Assembly: GCA_023055355.1 (NCBI GenBank)
Contig: JALJCS010000001.1
Span: forward strand, 106,470,881-106,534,880
Direction of reading: 5' to 3'
Source: Agelaius tricolor
Lineage: Eukaryota; Chordata; Aves; Passeriformes; Icteridae
Length of the DNA: 64,000 bases
Shown in pieces: positions 53,875 to 64,000 of the stretch. How positions within the stretch are numbered: the first letter of the stretch is position 1; each line of letters begins with the position of its first letter. Made by a program: the position numbers and the translations under genes. Below the pieces are notes generated by a model. That model was given only the letters and a program-made list of their open reading frames with translations. It searched no databases and was not told where the DNA came from.

Positions 53875-54949
53875 ACAATCAAGATGCAAAAAGAGGGACA
53901 CTTACACTAAAATAAAAAATGTATCAAAACAATCCTTCAAATTATTTTATGTCCAGATCAAATTCAAACCTATGTCTTTAGTTTATGCACATCATTGCAT
54001 GCTGATAGAAAACAAGGGGCTTTTATTCTTTTAATGATACATGGCAATATAAAACCAGCAGTGACTAAAACTGTGCTAAACTGAAAAAATAAAAAAACAG
54101 GACTACCTGAATATGCAACTATAACGTGATTTATTTTTTGCATTCTCTCTGTGATTATAATTCAGTTTCAACTATGTATCTATTATTCATCTATCCAAGC
54201 ACTACAGAAATTTGATTTTCCATAATGGCTTATAGAATTCCATCACATTTTTATAACAGAGTTCTCTGCATACATTTTTTGACTACTTTTCTGACTTCTC
54301 CTTGAAGACCAAGCACTAACATCTTTTATTCTCAGGTGCTTCTAAAGAAAAATAAGTCTTGAAAGTGTACAGATGCCTTTTGTAAATACAGATCATTCAA
54401 AAATTAGTATTTTTCAACTACTGGATCACTTATTATTTGATCCTAGGAGTCCCAACTAGATATTATGCCTTCATATACAAGAAACCATGAACCCACAGCC
54501 TTTCCCTGAAATGGCAGTAGAAATTACTGATAACACAATTAGGATGACAAAGTTTTCTGTTTACATTGCGTACTGGAGGCTGGTAGTAGGCAGCTAAGTG
54601 CCTTTTCTTCACTACTGAAGCTCAGCCTCTAACATTTCATTCTTTATATGTGTTTAATTACCCCAGTAAAATAATAAGCACCATTTGAAACTTAGGAGGC
54701 TTTCCTTGAAAACCTGAACTGACACAGTATTTGCACACCAGGTTCTTTAAAAGCCTTACTATGTTTTACTGGTTTGATGTCACGCTGGAAGCGAGAAATA
54801 AAACTGACATTGCTATATTTAATTGACATGTTTAACTAGTATATCTAATTCAGAAACATTCTTGATGGCATGTGGAGAATTGACAGCATTCACAGAACAC
54901 AATTACCACACCATGAAATTCCATGTATGCAGAAAAAATAATCAGAAGA

Positions 54950-55620
54950 TAGCTATCCCAGTATTGATTTCCACGCAAGCATCATCTGCGTTTACGCTGT
55001 AAATGATGAAGGATCAGGTATGGGAAGTGCCTCTCTGGATTGTAAATTGATCACAGCAGGATCATTTCCTTCTAATAGGTTTTTAGATTTGCATATCGCT
55101 ACATTACAGCCGCCACTTGAGAGCATACAGTGTGTGCATAGAGATACTCTTTTATCTGACTTCTAAAGTTCTTCCTGAACTTTTTGATCTTGGCAGCCTT
55201 CCCATTTCCATATATTAAAATATCACATTCACAGAATGAATTACAATCAAGCTGGAAATCGTACCTCTGATTGTTCAACTTGAGCACAGAATTAAGCGCA
55301 GCAGACAAGTTTACACATTTTAATCTTTGAAGAATTGTCTGCTGGTTAGAAATTAATCTGATATTCAGATGACCCGGGATCAGTTCAACACTCCCTCTGC
55401 GGTCAGTCTTTATGCCCTTCAGATGTACACTAAAGACAGGATACTCAGAAAATTAGACACAAGCATGTCTCAGCTTTTAGTGCAGATGTGCAAGAAGATG
55501 AACCTTAAATTAGGTCCCCTGTTCAGTGGTAGTAATAATGAAGTACTGCATATGGGGGTTCACATTAGTTGGATACTATCCTACACACAGAACGCATCAC
55601 AGGATCTGTGCTCTTGATCT
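54950..55620. other. Putative conserved non-coding element
   Basis: About 670 bp of complex, repeat-free sequence with roughly ten CpGs (for example ACGCAAGC, TGCGTTTACGCTG, CATATCGCTACATTACAGCC, CCCGGG, TGCGGTC), higher than surrounding intron. Open frames occur on both strands (55099-55308 minus, 55369-55617 plus) with no recognised domains. This is common where strong constraint or higher GC removes stops by chance. Candidate enhancer of ASCC3 or its expected neighbour SIM1; unverified. Confidence 0.35.
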
Positions 55621-55946
55621 AAAACAAAGGAGAAAAAGAAATGGAAAAAGAATTGAGTAGGGCTCAGAACATTAAAAAAGAAATAAAAATGAATGCTTTA
55701 AAATTACTAAGCAGGAAGTTTGTTAGAATATTTCATCAGTGTTTATTTGTTTATTGCTTGCTAGTAAGAAAGAGTTAAATTGTCAATAAGTCCACATAGG
55801 TGCAGTTGTCTAGTTTTAAGAACAGAAATGGAAAAAAACAGTGAAATTGCAAAACCTAAGTACATAGTAAAAATGCAATTACTAATACAGTTTTGAAGAT
55901 TCTATATAGGACGTTATCTACAACTCACTCTGCACAGAATGCATTT

Positions 55947-55960
55947 GTTACTAGGCAACC
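55947..55960 (+). promoter_or_regulatory. RFX-type X-box-like motif
   Basis: GTTACTAGGCAACC resembles the imperfect inverted repeat bound by RFX factors (GTTNCC...GGNAAC). The right half AGGCAAC is canonical, and the left half GTTACT has one deviation. Confidence 0.3.
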
Positions 55961-57879
55961 ATCTAGTTAAGTAATTTTATTAGTTTTACTCTGCATCCAA
56001 TGAACCCTGAAAATACTGTGATCTCAGTCCTCCATTTAGAATATACTTTAAAATCTAGAGGTACTGAAAAAATGTAACCACACAGAAAGCACCATCAGAA
56101 GCCATATTATTCTCCCTCGGCTAAATATTAGGTATGCATTACTTTGTCTTAAGAAATGACATTTTGCATACATCTATTAAGAGATTTCTATACCTGGCAC
56201 AGTGTCAGTTTTTCCTGACTGACAGAATGCCTTTTCATGCTCTGCTTACTGTTTTGTTTCCTAAACTAAGAAACAAAAAATATCTCTGAACCTTTCTACA
56301 AATTAGTTTCACTGCTTTACCATAATATGAAAGACCACAAAATGTATGACAATCACTATTACATTTTAAACTCCACAGGTGTGTCACTAAACTGGAAAAC
56401 AGTAACCTATCAGTAATAAAAACTGAGATGCAGAATGACTTCCTGACATCCCTTCCAGGCACAGTAAGAGAAAAGCTTCTGAAGATTAATCAAAATGTCT
56501 GATACATAACATTTTCTAAACAATGGAGATTAGGTTTTGTTTCAAAAAAGTAGTTTTTAAAAAGTAATTTTTTTACACAACAAAAGATAACAAGATAGAC
56601 TCATGTAAGACTCCTTAGACATACGGCTGCACGACATACTGCCTAAAAATAGCATCACAGAGTAGCAAGAAAACATGTATTAAATTTATCACAGGCTGAT
56701 GAACTGACAGATTTTAAAAGAAATTATAATTGAAAAATAGCCATTAAAAAGGGATTCCTCTAATTGCTTTTTAAGCCCAACTCTATTCAATAATTTTATT
56801 GATGATATGCAGTACAAAACAAGAAAGTGTTAGTAACAAGAAAGGCAGGGGATTGGCAGAATTAATATAACTGATGTGTGTCTCAGCCATACAGATAAAT
56901 CTAGGCTGATAGCCCCATTCAAACTAAATTTCTTTTCACTTAGCTCATTCTATAACATGGCATAGCTGCAAAATGAAACAGTGTTCTCAGGAAACATTCT
57001 TACATCAATGAGCTAATCCTGCAGCAGCTATTAAGAGGTTTGTCTGAGGATTTAACAAACAAGTACCTGAATGCAAGCTCTGAAGATGTGTGAACAAATT
57101 AAATACATGCAGTTCTTAAAGGTATAAAAGCGATAGAAATGTATAATTGAAGGGAATCCCTCTACCTCTGTATCTGCCAGAACCAAACTAACACAAAAGT
57201 TTTATCTATATCCAGTTCTGCTGACATGTTTTACAAATACAATCGTGAATATAGGAAAGTCTAGTGAAAAGAGGCCTCGCAACACTATAGTTTGAAGTGG
57301 AAAAATTATTGCAGGAGGCTTCAGTAACCTTGTTTGGTTTATCCTTTACTAAAAGATGCTAGGTAACTTGGTTAGTTTATATGTGGAATATCAAAGAGAC
57401 AAAAGACTAATAGAAGTCACTTCAGAGAGAACTGAAGAACCCAATGAAATGCCACTGTCATTCTAGTCCCAAACAGACCCTTATAAGAACTACAGTGGGC
57501 CACCATTTCATAAAAGATAGATCTAAGCAGCTGGTTTTATGTCATTGGCTATCAATCTTGACCTTTTTTTTAAACTGATCAAATTATCAAAGCCAAGAAT
57601 GGGATTCCAAGCACATAAAAATTCCTAATTTGATAACAAGTAGACATTTGGCTTTGAGTGAAAGACATCTGAACTTGTTTGCCAATGATCTCTAGTAAGA
57701 GGTAAAAGAGTGAACGAAAGGGACAGAAATACATTAGGTAGAGGAAATAATAAGGCACTACAGATATTGAAAATGCAAAGAAAAACCAAAGAAAACTACA
57801 TTACAACTGAAAGGAAAAGCTCCTTAAATAGGGGAGCATGAGCAAAGAAAGCTCAGAAATGAAACATGAGAATTTCCAG

Positions 57880-58085
57880 GGGAAGAAGAGCTCACACATG
57901 TTGTGACCACTGCAGTCAAAGCTGCCTTTGATCTTCACTTCCCCAACAAACTCCTCCTTTCTTGATGAGTAAAAGGTGCAGCACAGCACCTCTGCTTGTG
58001 GAGTCCTCTGTTGCCAGGAGGAGGCCTTTCTCATCAATGTATTCCAGGAATCTGTTCTATTCCTTGTACTGCTGTGTTAGCACAT
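57880..58085 (-). mobile_element. CR1 LINE ORF2 fragment (endonuclease-RT linker)
   Basis: A minus-strand open piece includes a degenerate copy of the CR1 linker: VLCCTFYSSRKEEFVGEVKI followed by KGSFDCSGHNM, corresponding to the LLDLLFTNREELVGEVK...GCSDHE motif. It is the same part of the element as 36.41-36.66 kb, so a second copy of that family region. The plus strand shows CTTCACTTCCCCAACAAACT at about 57932 and CAATGTATTCCAGGAATCTG at about 58034, characteristic CR1 complement blocks. The element is short, internal and decayed. Edges are approximate. Confidence 0.72.
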
Positions 58086-61000
58086 CTATACTAAATTTGT
58101 TGATCTAATACAAAGACATAAAGCAACTGAAACTCTAACTTGAAAAATGAGACAGTTCTGAGAACAATATTTGTATGTCTAAGATGGCAGCTTTGGTATC
58201 CCAAAATCTGAGAAAGCTTTTAATATGGATTTTCTTTTATTAAATTTATCATTCACATATTGAGAACAGGTATCAAAACTTGTGTATAACTCAAGTGTAG
58301 TATTCAGTATGGTTTTTTTGTGAAAAAATACCCATAAGCAGCAAGGAAGTAATCAAAATCTCTGAATAATTATAACAAAATACTTCTGTGGCCTGTAAAA
58401 ATTGTAAATTTTTTTCTTTCAAGCTAATAACCTTGGTATATTACAGTAGTGTGGAAAGTTTGATTAAAAAGTTTAAGCATTTCAGTTTTACATCTGCATT
58501 ATGCTCTGGACTAAAACTTTAAACATCAAAGTTATAAATTGGATTCAAATAAGTTGTTTGATGTTATACCTACAGTATATAACAGAGCTCAGAGCAATTT
58601 TCCCACCAAAATGTTTAGCAAAGTCAATTTAAATCACTTGCAAAAACATTCTCTAAAATTTGAAAAGTGCAAACATGCACAAATATGCCCTTCATTCTGC
58701 TATGAGTAAAACTGTCAGCAATTCCAATATATACACTCCTTCCAGGTTTAAATAAAACCTAATTCTAAAAAATGCCATAAGTTAAAATGAGCGTGTTAAA
58801 GTCTTACAGTAAGTGGTGTGACTCAGTGTTCATCTGGGGGAAACTACATCAATCATTCAAGTATTTTGAGGTACAAATTAGGACAGACCTGTGAATGCAT
58901 CAGGATATTCCTGCTTTAAGAATGCATTTGGATAGCTGTATTTTTACCTCATATCAATACAGATCTCAAAACATATTTTTCTGGCACAGTTGTAGGCCCA
59001 AGTATCTAGCTGAATACTAATTCTTAAGAAGACAAAACCCCAATCCACTGTCTTTTTTTTCTGTTGTACACCATCTAATCACAATACCCCTCATACCTCC
59101 AACGAAACAAGAGAGATGCTTTGTCTCTAAGACAGGAAAACAAACCCTACAAAAGGTAAAAGGCACTACACTGTACATCCTGACCTGCACAGCAATCATG
59201 ACATTGTCTCATATACAAGCTAGGGAAGTATGATTCAGATGGAACTACAGGTACATGCATTATTAGAGTTGTTATTAGTGATTTATGGAAAAGGCTGAAG
59301 TAGTATTCAAGAAATTTATCATGGTTCTGTTCTAGAAGTGATAAAAGAAATGACTGTTCCAGGTCAGATCAAAAATTATACTGTTTGAATGCACTGTCTC
59401 CTGCAGGAGCCAAAAGTGACGGTACAGAAAGTGGGAAAATGTCAATGATATTTACCAGAATAGATCTCAGTTACTACAGCCTCCAGTTCTGATCTAGTGA
59501 CTACTGCTCTGCAATGGATTTTGTTTTGAATTACTTGTCCCTCCACTACAAATGAAGAGAAAATAGTCAATATTTTGGATGTCTGAAACCAGTATACAAA
59601 TCAGGTAATTGATTTCAGCAATTATAACAGTGCTGTAGTTGACATAAGGACATTTCAGATTAATATTGTCCTTGGGGTACTTTTTGTTTTTCAAGAAGTG
59701 AACAATTACTCTTACTTCCTGTGTGCATGAATACTGAAGAAGTATGATATTTCTATAGATATCAATGAAAAGTAAGTCCTATAGCTACTTTCAGGAAGGT
59801 TGGAGAGGAGATTGAAATCACTGAAGACAGAGGGACATTCTCCAGGGATGGGCTAAATATCCTGGCTTTTTTTCATGCTCCAGGCGCATTTATGAATTTC
59901 TATCAAAATACATAAAATGGAATTATGGGCAAGGAACAAAACCAAGAAAATGCAACAATATATTTCTTTTCCTCACAAAGTAATATTAAAACATTAGGTG
60001 TGATTTTTTTTACACTTTGAGCATATATAACAGCATTTTCACTAAATTCCAGGAAGATTCTTCTGAAATCAGATACATTATGTGATCTTTCTTTATTGAC
60101 TGCAAAAAAGTTCCAGTAACTTCATAGCTGTGGATGTATACTGCAAACTTCATAGAACTATGCCTGCAAGCTCAGATGCTGAAGTATAATATTTCAGTGT
60201 AATTTTAAAAAGTAATCCTCTTATTATTTGTTTTCATATTAAAAAAACAAAACAACTTTACAAAACATCTCCTGTTTCTTTGTCCCTGGGCTCTCTGGGA
60301 AGCTTGCCATTTGAAATATTTTTGTCAGCGATTGTTTCCTACAGCAGAATTCCAAAAAATTCTAAAAGTAATTTTACTTTCTTTCTAACTGTGAGTTTTT
60401 TCAGTGTACCTTTATACTGTAAATTTTCCCTCTCTTAAGCTACCTACTTGTAAAGATACATATGGGTCTCTGTTACTGTCTTTCTTATCAAATTAGAATA
60501 ATTAAGGTGGTGAGATGGTCAGTTTCAAAACTTGTATATTGCTTTATTTCCCAACTGTTTCCCTTAAGGAAGGGTTACAACTGGGTAGCTTCAGCTCCAG
60601 ATGAATTGAATTCCAACTCAGTAGGTAAAACAAACCTTGAAATCCTAGGAGATTAAAACACCCTTTTTTAAAAGAGCTATTTTTGTAAATGAGTGCTGAA
60701 GCAAGATACTGCTGTTTTACATTAAATGCACTAAAGATAGGATTCAGTACCCAAAACATAATTGCCTCAGATTTTATGTTCCCTAAGTTACCTACACAGG
60801 CTTGACAGACACAAAAGGGAAGGATATAAGGGAGATTTGTGTCCAAACAAAGCAGAAATGGAATGCCAAGCTGAGTAATGTAGGACGGATAAAATGGCTC
60901 TCAACATCTATTTCGGACAGCTGAAGCCTATCTTACAAGTCTCACAAAATTTCACAGTAAGAAATGAATAAATCTTGCAATCTGACATGAAGAAAATGAT

Positions 61001-62206
61001 TATCATGGTCACTGCAAAAATCTGAGATGGTTTACTATAAAGACATCTAAGGAAAAACAAGGTTATCAAAACCATTTAAGAAAGAAAATACAACATCAAA
61101 CAGCTCAAGTTTAGCACCTTTGAGGTACTCTGAACTTTCTTCTAAAGAATTGTTACTTATATTGTTCTTTACACAGGAACTTTACACTTGCTGTACCACA
61201 TTAGAGCAGACATTAATTTCATTCTGTTCTTAGCAGGGTTGGAATCAGATGATTCAAAAAGCCTTAACAAGGTTAGTGTAGCCTTACCAAGGAAAAAAAG
61301 CATCTTGAAAGCTAAAATGCTTTAAATATTTAATATGCTACAAACAGAGCCATAAAAACACCCATTTCATTTTAATTTGCTACAGGTTACTTGTATGGAT
61401 AGAGCTTTGCTCTTCATTAAAAAAAAACCAACAAAAATGCACTCAATTCTCCCTCTTCCCATAATTTATTTTTCCAAAATCCTTCCTTTTTATTCATCTC
61501 CAAATTCCATATTTTACTTTACTTGTAGAAGCACATTGAGGCCAACTCAATAGCCACTATTGAGGCCAACCTTATTTATTGCCTAACTCTGAATTCTTCT
61601 TTTGTACAAGATTCAAGAAAAAAATCCCTTTTCTCCTTTTTTCCATTTCTAATCTTGGTATTTAGAAAATATCACTAAATCATAGGGAAAAACAAAAGGA
61701 CCATTAATGCTAGACTAAAAATTATGTAGTATTTTTCTAGCAGTGCTGAAAGTTTTACCTAGATTTAAGACACTATTCTTAATTAAAACAAAAAAAAAGA
61801 AATTCTACTAGGAAAACTGCTAATTGAAAATAAGCATTCCTGGCAAGAAAATAATTTCAATTCTGATTGTGTTAAAACATTAGCCTGATTATTATTTGCT
61901 TAAAAATGTTTAATTTTCTTGTTACTTGTACAGTAGAATAAATTAGGCAAATAAATTATAAGGAACAGAACTGTAATAAATTATGCATCTTAGGTATCTG
62001 ATAGTTGATATAATACAGAAAGAAAAGTAGAAGACAAAAAAAAATCCATATTCTTCATACACAGCTTTAAAACAGAACAGCTATAAAATAAATTGTAAAC
62101 TGCCTAAGCATTTCTATTTAATTGTCTAAGCATGTTACTTTTTACAGCAACATCTATCTATTCTTGACCAAAACAAAATTATTTTGAAGACTTTTTTTAC
62201 TCTTAC

Positions 62207-62371
62207 CTGCCGTAAAGTACGTGCTACTATACTTTCGAGTACTGGTCCTCTGTCTTCATGCAGTAGATGAACTTCATCAAGAATCAAGAGTTTTACCAGC
62301 TGAGAGAGGGCTACATCACCAACACTTTTCCTTGTCACTACATCCCATTTCTCTGGAGTAGTCACAAGCAT
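62207..62371 (-). CDS. ASCC3: ASCC3 exon: RecA1 motifs Ib and II (DEVH box) of helicase cassette 1
   Basis: Internal exon of 165 bp encoding 55 residues, phase 0 at both ends. ASCC3 is the ATP-dependent 3'-5' helicase of the ASC-1 complex. The exon carries TPEKWD (residues 5-10 of the exon, Ski2-family motif Ib) and the Walker B/motif II box DEVH (residues 32-35), which coordinates Mg-ATP in RecA1 of the first cassette. The acceptor (reading minus strand) is a long T-rich tract ending CACTAG directly before ATGCTTGTG. The donor is CAG|GTAAGA. The leading ATG is an internal codon, not a translation start, because ASCC3 continues upstream. Nearly every residue agrees with the vertebrate ASCC3 sequence as I recall it (about residues 580-634 in human). 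The first cassette's box is DEVH and the second's is DEIH, so this is cassette 1. No stop or frameshift is seen. Confidence 0.97.
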
Positions 62372-64000
62372 CTAGTGGAGTGGGGAAAAAAAAAAGAAAT
62401 ATTAAGCATATGCAAATTTACAAAAATATAGTAATTTAACATACAGCAGAGTAAATGCAATGTAGAACTTGAAGTTATCTTAAGTTTTCCCCATTTTATA
62501 TATGAGACAGTTTGCTGCAGCTACATTGTTGGATGGCCATTAGTAGAATTCAGTATGAAAAACTATATGGAAATATCAACTAATAACTTCAAGCTGTGCC
62601 CCATTTGTATACATTTTCCACATGAAAACATTGAAACAGCTATCCAGAAGGAACTACTTATATAATCACTCAATGATTGTGTGTCACTAAAATAATCTGT
62701 GATAAAATATTTCTACCCTTCTTCATAGCACAGTAAACAACTAAGACCCTCCCCTCATACCTAAGCTTGACCTGATAGTTCCCAGTTGCCCATGAAATGC
62801 TTCCTCCCTAAGGCATACTTTCAAGTTGTACCTTTGGATATCTTAATCCTTGCACTGATAAAACAGACTGAACAACTTCCACCAGTCCTGGATATGGTAA
62901 TTTCCAAACTTCATTGTTTCATGTAGATATGTCAGGCCATTTCTCCAGCCTGTCAATGTCCCTCTCTTTGACAGCACAGTCCTCTGGAATATCAGCCTCT
63001 CCTCACTGTCTGCTCAGTCAACCCACACATCAACAAGCTTCTTTATGAGGATCCTACAGAAAACACTATCGACAGCTTTACTGAAACCTAGGTAGACAAT
63101 ATACACAGCTTTTCTCACGTCTACCCAGTCAGACACTTCTTGATAGAAACTTATCAAGCAGGCCAAGCATGACTTCCCCTTGCTGAAGTCAAGCACTCTA
63201 TTCATGATAGGATTTTCTTGTCTGTCATGTACCTGGAAACTGTTTTAAGATTAGCTGTTCCATCACTTTCCCATATGAGGCTGACCAGCCAGGCATTCCA
63301 TGGGTCCTACTTCTTGCCCTTGTTGAAGACAGGAGTGACATTTGCCTTTCTCCAATCTTTGGTCCCTTCTCCCAGTTACAATGGCTGATCAAAGATTATC
63401 AAGAGTGACACTGCAGTGACAAGAGCCAGCTTCCTCAGCACTTGTGGATGCAAATCAATCAGACTATGGACATATTTGTCCCCTGTTCTCTTAAGACCTG
63501 ATCTTCTTCCACCAAGGGTACACTTTACTTTCCCCCAGTTGGTGGAATTCAGGATTCCTGAAGGCTGGCCTTGCTGGTAAAGACTGTGCAAAGGAGACAT
63601 GCATTACTCAGCCTCTTGTGTGTCCTGTGCCATTCAGAGGCCCCCTGTCTCATTCAGCAATGGGCCCAGATTGTCCTTAGTCTTCCTTTTGTTGCCTATC
63701 TTGTTTTCTTTGACTCACAAGCAGATTCTGTCTGGACTTCAGCTTTCCTAACTTCAATCCTGGATGGTCAGACAATGTCCCTGTATTCTTCCCAGACTAC
63801 ATGTCCTTGCTCTCACTCCCTGTATGTAGGTTTCATCTTTGTGTATGAACAACTTGTTCATTCCTGCAGGCCAAGCTCCTATTAATTCATTTTTGCCCAA
63901 GTTCCTATTCACTGGGATGGGTCTTGAACTTGCAAGAATATTAACCAGCTTTCTTGGTTTCTTGAGCTCTCTCTTCCCTCCAGGACCTTACCACATGGGA
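62372..64000 (-). other. ASCC3: ASCC3 intron, upstream (partial)
   Basis: Intron preceding the DEVH exon, incomplete at the right edge. It ends on the minus strand in a poly-pyrimidine tract followed by CACTAG. Most of 62.9-64.0 kb is a CR1 LINE; 62.4-62.9 kb shows nothing recognisable. The Walker A-bearing exon of ASCC3 is not in the window. Confidence 0.88.
62890..64000 (-). mobile_element. CR1 LINE ORF2 fragment with reverse transcriptase start, runs off window
   Basis: A minus-strand frame (63205-63014) encodes a recognisable CR1 reverse transcriptase segment: VLDFSKGKSCLACLISFYQE, then DVRKAVYIVYLGFSKAVDSV and ILIKKLVDVWVD. The family norm is YLDFSKAFDTV. Here the catalytic Asp of the first YLDF-type motif is replaced by Gly, so the copy is non-functional. 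Above 63205 the sequence follows the RT amino-terminal and spacer regions (CTTCTTGCCCTTGTTGAAGA at about 63310, TTCCTGAAGGCTGGCCTTG near 63554, TCTCATTCAGCAATGGGCCC at about 63647, TAGTCTTCCTTTTGTTGCC). It continues past the right edge. Relative to the consensus a block appears missing near 63000. Its upper part overlaps the same consensus region as the 36.0-36.3 kb fragment. Confidence 0.88.

Larger units (their letters stand above)
50995..62206 (-). other. ASCC3: ASCC3 intron (11.2 kb)
   Basis: Bounded by CAG|GTAAGA at 62207/62206 and TTAATAG at 50995. It contains an ERVL-type fragment (52.5-52.8 kb), two CR1 fragments (53.4-53.8 and 57.9-58.1 kb), a putative conserved element (54.95-55.62 kb) and an RFX-like X-box (55.95 kb). 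The interval 58.1-62.2 kb shows only AT-rich unique-looking sequence. Confidence 0.92.

Noticed and set aside
55369..55617. 82-codon plus-strand open frame as a small gene or processed pseudogene
   Set aside because: No known protein recognised, no poly-A tail or target duplication, and an opposite-strand frame exists beside it.
62369..62371. ATG at the start of the DEVH exon as the translation start
   Set aside because: Preceded directly by a splice acceptor, and it aligns inside the helicase domain, so it is an internal codon.

Overview
The window is vertebrate nuclear DNA and almost certainly avian. It is AT-rich and more than 98% non-coding. Its coding content is six short minus-strand exons with canonical AG/GT borders. 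Its recognisable transposable elements are CR1 LINE fragments and ERVL-type LTR fragments of the kind that dominate bird genomes. No SINE or L1 element was seen. I saw no intact second gene, tRNA, rRNA, CRISPR array or operon.

The exons join in frame, from high to low coordinates, into 322 residues of ASCC3, the large Ski2-like/Brr2-like helicase subunit of the ASC-1 complex. The complex acts in alkylation-damage repair with ALKBH3, in ribosome-quality control (splitting of collided ribosomes) and in transcription co-activation. The segment starts inside RecA1 of the first helicase cassette (motif Ib, TPEKWD) and runs through motif II (DEVH), III (SAT), IV, V and VI ([12 protein letters not shown]). 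It stops at the start of the winged-helix region. By recalled human numbering it is roughly residues 580-901. The Walker A exon lies beyond the right edge, and the Sec63 domains and second cassette lie beyond the left edge. All six exons begin and end in phase 0.

Layout: 1-3012 downstream intron; 3013-3237 exon; 325-bp intron; 3563-3754 exon; 27.8-kb intron; 31527-31661 exon; 16.0-kb intron; 47637-47708 exon; 3.1-kb intron; 50818-50994 exon; 11.2-kb intron; 62207-62371 exon; 62372-64000 upstream intron. The introns hold six CR1 fragments (near 14.5, 35.5, 36.5, 53.6, 58.0 and 63.4 kb), all reading in the same sense as the gene. They also hold two LTR-type fragments (28.4-28.9 kb plus, 52.5-52.8 kb minus), several small duplications and hairpins, and some CpG-retaining stretches that look like conserved non-coding elements. 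In human and chicken, as I recall, ASCC3 neighbours SIM1, so intronic enhancers here could serve SIM1; that is inference.

No new gene system is visible. The most unusual structure is near 7.3-8.4 kb. A stretch of about 61 bp is present twice in inverted orientation about 1 kb apart, and one copy sits exactly between two near-identical 34-35-bp direct repeats. This looks like a templated (microhomology-mediated) insertion.
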